Source: JAILEN01 sp036723975 (lineage in GTDB: Bacteria; Bacillota; Clostridia; Lachnospirales; Lachnospiraceae). From it: 11,789 nucleotides of DNA. A model generated the notes under the pieces. It was not told the DNA's origin, searched no databases, and worked only from the letters and a program-made list of their open reading frames with translations. Below are positions 1 through 5,511 of the stretch, in pieces. The translations under genes were made by a program, and so were the position numbers. How positions within the stretch are numbered: the stretch's first letter is position 1; every line of letters begins with the position of its first letter. Location: assembly GCA_036723975.1 (NCBI GenBank), contig DAIMGJ010000029.1, positions 1 to 11,789 of the forward strand, read 5' to 3'.

Positions 1-2
1 AT

Positions 3-146
3 CCGTTCTGGCAGATGACGCTGGCAAATGAAAAAGCGGTATATGCCTGCTTAAACTATGGCGAAGCATTTTGCCCAGAGGAAATTGCAGATAGAAGTAT
101 ATGTATTGATGGTGATATTGCAACTATATTACAAGAATTATCATAG
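3..146 (+). CDS. C-terminal end of a probable Sir2-family NAD-dependent protein deacylase (cut by window edge)
   Basis: An open frame enters from the left edge and stops at TAG 144-146, giving 47 residues that begin PFWQMTLANEKAVYACLNYG. The GEAFCPEEI and RSICIDGD stretches resemble, from memory of the family, the C-terminal tail of Firmicute Sir2-like deacylases, which often sit beside macrodomain or oxidoreductase genes. Sirtuins remove acyl groups from lysine using NAD+. No catalytic residue lies in the visible part, so activity cannot be judged. The next gene starts 38 nt downstream behind a strong ribosome binding site, so co-transcription is likely. The reading frame is clear; the family name is moderately secure. 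Confidence 0.5.
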   Translation, partial: PFWQMTLANEKAVYACLNYGEAFCPEEIADRSICIDGDIATILQELS

Positions 147-184
147 ACAATTATATTACAGCATAACTTACCAAGGAGGTTTTC

Positions 185-407
185 ATGATAACGGTAAATC
201 TTTACTATAAGGGAATGAATGGAAATTGATCCTGAGACCATATTGCTCATCGATTCGTGGTCGGATCAGGCGGCTATAGATGCACATCATGCATCACCAA
301 TGATGAAGCAACTTGCTCGACTTCGCGATAAGTATGATCTTCACATGATAGTGGAACGATTTGTCAGCGACGAATATGAATCGGATGAGAAGTATTTGAG
401 AAAATAA
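185..407 (+). pseudogene. ABM-family (antibiotic biosynthesis monooxygenase-like) protein, internally deleted
   Basis: A perfect AAGGAGG (173-179) precedes ATG 185. That frame reads MITVNLYYKGMNGN and then hits TGA at 227. A second frame (codons in phase with 219) continues as DPETILLIDSWSDQAAIDAH and runs to TAA 405-407. Together these are the N- and C-terminal parts of a dimeric alpha+beta-barrel ABM protein of about 100 residues, small enzymes or stress proteins that oxidise quinone-like compounds. From memory of the family, about 30 central residues, including the middle helix and strand, are missing. The loss is not a multiple of three, so the frame changes at about 220-232. The gene is therefore broken. 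It lies between the probable Sir2 gene and a similarly broken oxidoreductase, which suggests an old detoxification operon. A 62-residue product from ATG 219 is possible but has no good ribosome binding site. Confidence 0.7.
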
Positions 408-483
408 TAACTTTGGATAATTTGTTGGAATATATATTTAGAGTAGACATAATGGTAGAATGAAAGAAGTTTAGGAGGGTGCA

Positions 484-919
484 ATGAAGGTACTTATTTT
501 GAATGGAAGTCCGAGAGTTGGTGGCAATACGGCTATTGCTCTTGATGAGATGGTAAAGGTATTTGAAAAGGAAGGCGTAGAGACAGAGGTTGTTTTTATT
601 GGGAATAAGGACATCAGAGGCTGTATCGCCTGCGGAAGGTAGTGTTGTAGTTGCAAGACGCGGGGGATGCTCTGCCACATATGATGAGCTGAACAAGTAT
701 TTTACGATCAGCGGTATGCCCGTGGCCTCAAGTCAATATTGGAACAGCGTTCACGGCAGGGAAAAAGGTGAGGCAAAGAAGGATCTGGAAGGATTGTACA
801 ACATGAGGGTCCTTGCACGGAATATGACTTTCCTGATGAAAAGCATCGCTCTTGGAAAAGAGAAATATGGAATGCCGGAGACGGAAGAGCATCAGTGGAC
901 CCATTTTATCAGCGAATGA
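484..919 (+). pseudogene. Flavodoxin-fold NAD(P)H-dependent FMN oxidoreductase, internally deleted
   Basis: Behind TTAGGAGGG (471-479), ATG 484 opens with MKVLILNGSPRVGGNTAIAL. This is the first beta strand and phosphate-binding loop (NGSPR) of NADPH-dependent FMN reductases. It continues to GCIACGR and stops at TAG 640. From about 638, one frame over, the sequence resumes as SVVVARRGGCSATYDELNKY and ends with a family-like C-terminus at TGA 917-919. Missing is the middle of the protein, where the CxxC region continues into the VxGSPVYY flavin-binding segment; I estimate 60-75 residues from memory of the family. The loss is not a multiple of three. A TTGGAA/CATAAT pair with 17 bp spacing (425-453) may be its old promoter. 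Without the central flavin loop the protein should be inactive. Confidence 0.75.
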
Positions 920-956
920 GGATGCCTCCGTATTAATGTAGCATGGAGGAATAGCA

Positions 957-989
957 ATGATTAACGAGAAAGTAAAAACTTTTTCTTAA
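957..989 (+). pseudogene. Ten-codon stub behind a good ribosome binding site; possible remnant of a lost gene
   Basis: GGAGGA (945-950) is correctly spaced from ATG 957, but the frame reads only MINEKVKTFS before TAA 987-989. A terminator hairpin follows within 20 nt. Because the two genes just upstream have lost internal segments, this may be the start of a third gene whose body has been deleted. It could also be a chance SD-ATG or a tiny leader. The parent family cannot be named from ten residues. Confidence 0.3.
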
Positions 990-1006
990 TATAGTCCAGA
1001 CAGTTA

Positions 1007-1045
1007 AAAGCTCAGATTCATTTTATGGAATCTGGGCTTTCTTTA
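1007..1045 (+). terminator. Rho-independent terminator closing the broken redox gene cluster
   Basis: A 13-bp stem, AAAGCTCAGATTC (1007-1019) with GAATCTGGGCTTT (1028-1040), one G-U pair, encloses an 8-nt loop and is followed by a short T-rich stretch. It separates the eroded cluster from the GGDEF gene. Confidence 0.75.
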
Positions 1046-1092
1046 TATAGAGTGAAGACAGAAGAACCGTCCCCAAAATTCACAAAAAGTAG

Positions 1093-1131
1093 TATAATCA
1101 TTGTGTATATGCATGATACTACATCTGTAGT
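1093..1131 (+). promoter_or_regulatory. Putative -10 box and palindromic site upstream of the GGDEF gene
   Basis: A consensus TATAAT occurs at 1093-1098, but no convincing -35 is seen 17 bp upstream. Twenty nt downstream lies a 14-nt palindrome, ACTACA-TC-TGTAGT (1118-1131), between the putative start of transcription and the ribosome binding site AGGGGAG (1142-1148). It could be an operator or a small 5'UTR hairpin. Direct sequence observation; function inferred. Confidence 0.3.
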
Positions 1132-1154
1132 GATAGATATAAGGGGAGATAATT

Positions 1155-2618
1155 ATGAATAAAAAAACGGCAGTAGAAAGTATTGATAAAGGAGTTGGTC
1201 AGTTCATGGCGGAAGCCAGTGTGGACGTAGATGATTTGACTCCTTTATTTGATTTATCCGAATATCCCAAAGAGCAACATGAACTTTTAACAGAGTGCAA
1301 TCGGCGAATTGACGAGGCAAACAGCAAGTATCGAATTGCCAGGGTCAGAGAGGAAATGTTTGCAAGTGGCCTAAAAGCCGGTATGTATTTTTGCACCTTT
1401 GACCGGGATGAGAACATGCTTAGCTTTGAGTTTAATGACGAGACCAGGCAGATGCTTGGATATGAGGGATTGGAGGATTTACCTAATGAGTTTGAAAGCT
1501 GGGTAAAGACATTGGTTCCGGAAGAGCGGGATGGACTTGTTCAGCTATTTTGGGATTCTGTTCATATGCATCGTGAGTTACCGGAGATTACCCATGCCAC
1601 CTATCGCATGCAGAAAAAAGACGGTGGACTTATTTGGGTGACCGGTGCCGGCAGATTTATTCGTCGCTCGGATGATGGTTCACTGGAAATCTATATGGGA
1701 TGCTACCGCGACATAACTGCTCAGATGGAGTTGGAGGAATATGTTAAAATTATCGAGGCTATCGGGAAAGTCTTTAATTTTTCCATGTTTATAGATGTGA
1801 AAGATTTGAGCTATCGAATGATTAGTACCAACGAATATGTGGAGATGGCTCCGAAGAATCCGGATGCGTTGCAGTTTTTGCGTAATAACGTGGATGCTAC
1901 AGTAGCTGAAAGTTTTCATGCAAGCATGTATGACTGGTTACAGAAGGATTTGATTTTAGAAGCTCTTGAAAAATACGGCTCCACTAGTATGGAATTTTAC
2001 AGTGACGGTACGAATCGTTGGTATAACGGCATTTTCATGATTGGTGATCGAGATGAGGATGGAAATATTTCGCATATTGTATACGGCTGTATGGACAATA
2101 CAGATGCAAAGCTTCAGAGTCTGGCTCAGCAGAAGATGATTTCCGAGTTTGAGACAGAGATTTATATCGATTCTCTTTCAAAGATTCGTAATCGTAGATT
2201 TTTGGATGAAAAGCTGATTTATAAACCCTGTACTGCAGTGGTAATGGCAGATATCGATTTGTTTAAAAATATTAACGATACCGCAGGCCATCAGGTGGGT
2301 GATGAGGCGATTCAAAAAGTCGCCAGACTACTGGAACAGTCAGTTCGAAAAGACGATGTGGTGATTCGATATGGCGGAGATGAGTTTATGCTGGTGTTTT
2401 TTGAAATCACTAGAAAAAGTTTGGAAAACAAATTAGCCAGGTTAAAATCCGCTTTACGGGATATTACGATTGATAACTGCCCGGAACTTAGGATTACTAT
2501 GAGCTTTGGTGGAGCCTATGGAACGGGATTTGTCAGTAATTTGATTGGAATCGCAGATAAGGCTTTATATGAATCAAAAAAGACACGGGATACGTATACA
2601 ATCATAAATACAAAATAA
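1155..2618 (+). CDS. PAS-domain GGDEF diguanylate cyclase
   Basis: The 487-residue protein should make the second messenger cyclic di-GMP from two GTP molecules. Residues ~70-190 form a PAS_3-like sensor (MQKKDGGLIWVTGAGRF, then MGCYRDITAQ). Residues ~195-320 look like a second, more divergent PAS-type domain ending in VYGCMDNTDA. The GGDEF domain follows, with DSLSKIRNRR, DIDLFKNIND, and an intact GGDEF signature at 407-411. An RKDD motif at 398-401, exactly five residues before the signature, fits the RxxD inhibitory site for product feedback. No transmembrane segment or signal peptide is visible, so a cytoplasmic enzyme sensing an internal signal is likely. ATG 1155 is supported by AGGGGAG six nt upstream. 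It appears monocistronic, with a terminator before it and broken genes after it. The PAS ligand cannot be told from sequence. Confidence 0.93.
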   Translation: MNKKTAVESIDKGVGQFMAEASVDVDDLTPLFDLSEYPKEQHELLTECNRRIDEANSKYRIARVREEMFASGLKAGMYFCTFDRDENMLSFEFNDETRQMLGYEGLEDLPNEFESWVKTLVPEERDGLVQLFWDSVHMHRELPEITHATYRMQKKDGGLIWVTGAGRFIRRSDDGSLEIYMGCYRDITAQMELEEYVKIIEAIGKVFNFSMFIDVKDLSYRMISTNEYVEMAPKNPDALQFLRNNVDATVAESFHASMYDWLQKDLILEALEKYGSTSMEFYSDGTNRWYNGIFMIGDRDEDGNISHIVYGCMDNTDAKLQSLAQQKMISEFETEIYIDSLSKIRNRRFLDEKLIYKPCTAVVMADIDLFKNINDTAGHQVGDEAIQKVARLLEQSVRKDDVVIRYGGDEFMLVFFEITRKSLENKLARLKSALRDITIDNCPELRITMSFGGAYGTGFVSNLIGIADKALYESKKTRDTYTIINTK

Positions 2619-2653
2619 TACAACAAATTTCAAATTAGCGTTGCACAAATAGT

Positions 2654-2875
2654 TTACAGAGGAAATGCAACGGCTTCGTTGTAAAGCTTCTGCAATACAT
2701 TGATAAAAGTATTAAGGCTCTCACGTCCATCTGCTTTATGTGTACACAAGACACAAGAGAAGGTATCGTCGCAGTCATAAGGAATCCAGGCAAACTGTCC
2801 GCTGTGGTCATTAAGAAAACCGGGAGCCAGACAGATTCCTTTGCCTGAAGCAACGTTCGTAAGTAAGGAATAATG
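2654..2875 (-). pseudogene. LysR-type transcriptional regulator, C-terminal fragment only
   Basis: Read on the minus strand, this frame gives SLLTNVASGKGICLAPGFLN, later FAWIPYDCDDTFSCVLCTHK and ADGRESLNTFINVL, ending at TAA (2654-2656). This is the last part of the LysR substrate-binding domain, where an effector such as an aromatic or oxidised compound would bind. The frame runs into a stop at 2876-2878, and no helix-turn-helix or start codon is present. About three quarters of a normal ~300-residue LysR protein is gone. It abuts the truncated NTF2-like gene on the opposite strand, so the two were probably divergent neighbours whose 5' ends were lost together. It should not produce a functional regulator. 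Confidence 0.7.
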
Positions 2876-3091
2876 CTATGGGTGAGGAAGCAAAAATTTC
2901 GGAATTCAGCTGATCATGATAACATTGTAGTAAGTGTTCATGGTGATGAGGTAACCATGATAGGAAAAAGCAGAGTAGTATCTGCAGTTTACGGCGGAGG
3001 TAAGGGAAGCTGGAGATTACAGGGAGACTTTACTCTTAGAAAAGAAAATGGAAGATGGAAATTCACAAGCTCCAGAGCATCAACATATTAA
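2873..3091 (+). pseudogene. NTF2/SnoaL-like protein, C-terminal fragment
   Basis: The frame from ATG 2873 to TAA 3089-3091 encodes 72 residues, but the first dozen are not family-like and there is no ribosome binding site. From about DHDNIVVSVHGDEVTMIGKS onward, and with GSWRLQGDFTLRKENGRWKF, it matches the terminal beta strands of SnoaL/NTF2-like folds: a curved sheet ending in an alternating pattern with a conserved Trp. Such small proteins are often isomerases or dehydratases, or bind hydrophobic ligands. The N-terminal helices and their pocket residues are missing. The left boundary coincides with the boundary of the LysR fragment, which points to one deletion event. Family assignment is moderate; truncation is clear. 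Confidence 0.5.
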
Positions 3092-3132
3092 GGAAGAGTT
3101 TTTCTTTTGCAGAAGAATAGGAAGCAGATACA

Positions 3133-3180
3133 AGCGTCATCGCATGACCAAACCCTCAAGGTCGTGCGTGGCGCTTTTTT
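3133..3180 (+). terminator. Strong Rho-independent terminator after the NTF2-like fragment
   Basis: The left arm 3133-3149 (AGCGTCATCGCATGACC) pairs with 3160-3175 (GGTCGTGCGTGGCGCT) with one bulge and G-U pairs. The loop is A-rich and six T's follow (3175-3180). Its survival suggests the lost gene was once a complete transcription unit. Confidence 0.85.
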
Positions 3181-3210
3181 GTGGATTTGGTCTGCGAATT
3201 TATACAAAAG

Positions 3211-3226
3211 GTTAGCCAATACTAAC
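3211..3226. promoter_or_regulatory. Inverted repeat GTTAG-N6-CTAAC, candidate metal-regulator operator
   Basis: A perfect dyad, GTTAG-CCAATA-CTAAC, lies about 90 nt ahead of the HMA gene. GTTAG/CTAAC half-sites recall operators of DtxR/MntR-type metal-dependent repressors, which would suit a metal-binding protein downstream. This is pattern resemblance only. Confidence 0.3.
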
Positions 3227-3313
3227 TAAAAGTGGTATTATGAAATCATAAAAAAAAACGATGAAGGCTTGCAAAGATGCAGATTATAAGAGTTAAGTTT
3301 AGGAGGAAATAGG

Positions 3314-3565
3314 ATGGTTAAAACGACATTAAAAATCGATGGTATGATGTGTGGTATGTGTGAAGCACACGTCAATGATGTAATTAGAAAAGTTGTACCA
3401 GATGCACAGAAGGTGAAGAGTTCTCATATCAAGGGCGAAAGCACTTTTATTTCAGAGCAGGAGATTGATGAGCACAAGATTATTGATGCTGTAGCCAAGA
3501 CTGGCTACACGGTGCAGTCTGTAAATACGGAACCATATACGAAGAAGCTTTTTGGGCTTTTTTAA
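3314..3565 (+). CDS. Heavy-metal-associated (HMA) domain protein, CopZ-like
   Basis: This 83-residue protein has the ferredoxin-like HMA fold, and its MxCxxC metal-binding loop is present as GMMCGMCEAHV with C13 and C16. Proteins of this type carry Cu(I) or another soft metal in the cytoplasm and pass it to P-type ATPases or regulators. The second half (TFISEQEIDEHKIIDAVAKT) matches the usual beta-alpha-beta end, followed by a ~12-residue tail ending KKLFGLF that is not typical of free CopZ chaperones. The start is fixed by AGGAGGA (3301-3307). Unusually, no transporter ATPase or CsoR/CopY gene is adjacent. LDH follows 23 nt later with its own ribosome binding site, so the two may be co-transcribed. 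The metal is not identifiable. Confidence 0.85.
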   Translation: MVKTTLKIDGMMCGMCEAHVNDVIRKVVPDAQKVKSSHIKGESTFISEQEIDEHKIIDAVAKTGYTVQSVNTEPYTKKLFGLF

Positions 3566-3588
3566 AAACGTTTTAAGGAGGGCTTTTT

Positions 3589-4536
3589 ATGGCAGCATTG
3601 AATGAAAGAAAAGTAGCGGTAGTCGGTTGTGGGTTTGTTGGTTCGGCATCAGCGTTTGCGCTTATGGAGAGCGGACTCTTTTCGGAGATGGTGCTGATTG
3701 ATGTAAATAAAGAAAAGGCACAAGGTGAGGCCTTAGATATCAGCCATGGACTTCCTTTTGCAAAACCGATGCAGATTTATGCAGGAGACTATGCGGATGC
3801 AGGGGATGCAGCAGTTGTGGTTGTGACTGCCGGAGCCGGACAAAAGCCGGGAGAGACGAGACTTGATCTTGTAAAAAAGAATGTTGGAATCTTTAAGTCC
3901 ATTATTCCGGAAATTGCAAAATACAACAAAGAAGGAATTCTTCTTATTGTGGCAAACCCGGTGGATATTCTTACCTTTGCTGCGGCAAAGCTTAGCGGAT
4001 TTCCGGAAAACAGAGTTTTTGGTTCCGGAACTGTGCTTGATACCGCAAGATTTAAATATCTTTTGGGCGAACACTTAAGTGTAGACAGCCGCTCTGTTCA
4101 CGCATTTATCATCGGTGAACATGGAGACAGTGAGATTGCAGCCTGGAGCAGTGCAAATGTGTCCGGCATTCCGATTCATGATTTTTGCGAGATGCGAGGT
4201 CATTTTGAACACGACAAGTCCATGAAAGAGATTGCGGACAACGTGAAAAACAGCGCCTATGAGATTATTGAGAAAAAGGGTGCTACCTACTACGGCATCG
4301 CCATGAGCGTACGAAGAATTTGCGAAGCAATCATTCGTGATGAAAAATCCGTTCTTCCGATTTCAAGTATCCAGCATGGCGAAAACGGAATCGATGGAGT
4401 AGCTCTTAGTATGCCGGCCATTGTGGGCAGAAACGGTGTAGAGGGAGCGGTCCCTATTCGACTTAGTGAAAACGAAAAAGAGGCGCTTTTGGCTTCTGCG
4501 GATACGCTAAAAAATGTGCTAAAAGAAGCACTTTAA
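3589..4536 (+). CDS. ldh: L-lactate dehydrogenase
   Basis: At 315 residues this is the normal length for bacterial L-LDH, the cytoplasmic NAD-dependent enzyme that reduces pyruvate to lactate and regenerates NAD+ in fermentation. Visible features are the Rossmann loop GCGFVGS (13-19), Asp39 region LIDVNKEKA for NAD binding, and the mobile substrate loop QKPGETRLDLV. In that loop Q85 is the residue that separates LDH from malate dehydrogenase, which has Arg there. Also present are NPVDI, the Asp151/Arg154 pair in DTARFKYLL, and the catalytic His178 in GEHGDSE. AAGGAGGG (3575-3582) supports ATG 3589. No truncation is seen. The gene converges on the zinc-ribbon gene, and a shared hairpin overlaps its stop codon. 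Confidence 0.97.
   Translation: MAALNERKVAVVGCGFVGSASAFALMESGLFSEMVLIDVNKEKAQGEALDISHGLPFAKPMQIYAGDYADAGDAAVVVVTAGAGQKPGETRLDLVKKNVGIFKSIIPEIAKYNKEGILLIVANPVDILTFAAAKLSGFPENRVFGSGTVLDTARFKYLLGEHLSVDSRSVHAFIIGEHGDSEIAAWSSANVSGIPIHDFCEMRGHFEHDKSMKEIADNVKNSAYEIIEKKGATYYGIAMSVRRICEAIIRDEKSVLPISSIQHGENGIDGVALSMPAIVGRNGVEGAVPIRLSENEKEALLASADTLKNVLKEAL
4509..4534. terminator. Bidirectional terminator between convergent genes
   Basis: GTGCT (4516-4520) and AGCAC (4527-4531) form a short hairpin overlapping the end of ldh. TTT follows on the plus strand. On the minus strand a longer T-run (complement of the A's at 4509-4514) follows, so it probably serves the zinc-ribbon gene better. The stem is only 5 bp. 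Confidence 0.45.
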
Positions 4537-4567
4537 AAGCGTAGCGGTGATACTATAAATTTTAGTT

Positions 4568-5377
4568 TTACCAGTCTGATCCCCAATCGGTAGATCCGGA
4601 GTCCCAGGAATCAGAGGAATCCCAAGAACTGTCGCTGTCCCAATCTGAACTGTCGTCGCTGGAACCCGCATCATACCAACTGGTATCTTCAAAGTCTTTT
4701 CCGGAAGACCAACTGGTCCAATAATCACTGTCGGTATCGCTTGTAATTGTATCATCCAATTCATCTGAATTATCGGCAGGGAACCAATCATCCGTATCCG
4801 AATCGTATTCATACCATTTGGATTTTTGATAGTAATAGGTGTTGCCGTTATAGTCGTAGTATCCACGAGCGGGACGTTTATCAAAAAGATAGATCAATCC
4901 AATGATTCCAAAAATTGCTACATAGACACCTGCAACCAAAAAGATTGCACGGGAATAAGCTTTAAGCACATTGTGTAAAAAATTGGAAGTGTTTTTGACA
5001 GAAGAATTGTGACTCTTTTGATCGGCGATTTCGGCTTTTAAGCGCTGGTAAAGCTCGTTGACCGCATAGCCTTCATCCACGCCCTGATAGCGGATGGCAC
5101 GTGTGCCGTCCGCTTTATTTTTATAAACAACAAAGTCACCGTTGATATCCTTATAGATACCAAAGGCCTTTGGCTCTTTGTAGTCTTCTCCGATAAAAAA
5201 TCTTGTTACTTCCTTAGGAGGAAGGTTGTGTGCCGTGTACCATTCTTGTAATTCTTCAATGGTCTTTGGCTGTTTGTCAGCCACACGATTGACTGCGGAA
5301 ATAGTTGCACCACAGTAGGGACATTTGGCCTGTCCTTCGTCAATCATCTGTCGACAGTATTCGCATTTTACTTTCAT
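4568..5377 (-). CDS. Zinc-ribbon membrane protein with Ser/Asp/Trp-rich C-terminal tail (function unknown)
   Basis: The 269-residue protein opens with a zinc ribbon (C5xxC8, C19PYC22). A ~90-residue soluble region follows (TIEELQEWYTAHNLPPKEVT; FFIGEDYKEPKAFGIYKD) that looks like a small alpha/beta domain recurring in Lachnospiraceae zinc-ribbon proteins. One transmembrane helix spans ~144-165 (AIFLVAGVYVAIFGIIGLIY). Then comes a Tyr-rich segment (GYYDYNGNTYYYQKSKWYEY) and a low-complexity tail, ~205-269, almost only Ser, Asp and Trp with repeated SDSW/DSSD units. Probable topology is N-terminus inside, acidic tail outside. The ribosome binding site GAGGG is properly spaced from ATG 5377, and a promoter is visible upstream. 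It is divergent from the lipoprotein gene. The activity is unknown; the Tyr-rich box resembles a small WW-like or SH3-like sheet, but that is a guess. Confidence 0.85.
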   Translation of the reverse strand: MKVKCEYCRQMIDEGQAKCPYCGATISAVNRVADKQPKTIEELQEWYTAHNLPPKEVTRFFIGEDYKEPKAFGIYKDINGDFVVYKNKADGTRAIRYQGVDEGYAVNELYQRLKAEIADQKSHNSSVKNTSNFLHNVLKAYSRAIFLVAGVYVAIFGIIGLIYLFDKRPARGYYDYNGNTYYYQKSKWYEYDSDTDDWFPADNSDELDDTITSDTDSDYWTSWSSGKDFEDTSWYDAGSSDDSSDWDSDSSWDSSDSWDSGSTDWGSDW

Positions 5378-5409
5378 AATATTCCCTCACAGTTTTTAAC
5401 ATTAAAAAC

Positions 5410-5437
5410 AGTATACCAAAAAAACATAAGAGTTGAA
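5410..5437 (-). promoter_or_regulatory. Sigma-A-type promoter of the zinc-ribbon gene
   Basis: On the minus strand, TTCAAC (-35, complement of 5432-5437) and TATACT (-10, complement of 5410-5415) are separated by 16 bp and lie about 35 nt before the start codon. Confidence 0.5.
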
Positions 5438-5511
5438 AATTTGATTTTTTTAGTTTCATTTTAGGTTTCGGAGGTACACTTTTTCTATCAAATGAAAAGG
5501 AGTATTCATTT

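Noticed and set aside
364..696. 110-codon open frame on the minus strand
   Set aside because: It lies opposite the two broken plus-strand genes, whose homology is clear, and its translation has no recognisable domain.
3733..4074. 113-codon minus-strand frame within ldh
   Set aside because: Antisense shadow of an intact L-LDH gene; Cys/Ser/Lys-rich translation without domain features.
4571..4710. Possible CRISPR-like repetition
   Set aside because: The similarity is from Ser/Asp/Trp codons inside a gene; there are no regular repeat and spacer lengths. No CRISPR array was seen anywhere in the window.
4519..4884. 121-codon minus-strand frame rich in Ile/Pro/Thr
   Set aside because: Out-of-frame shadow on the same strand as the zinc-ribbon gene, created by its low-complexity tail.
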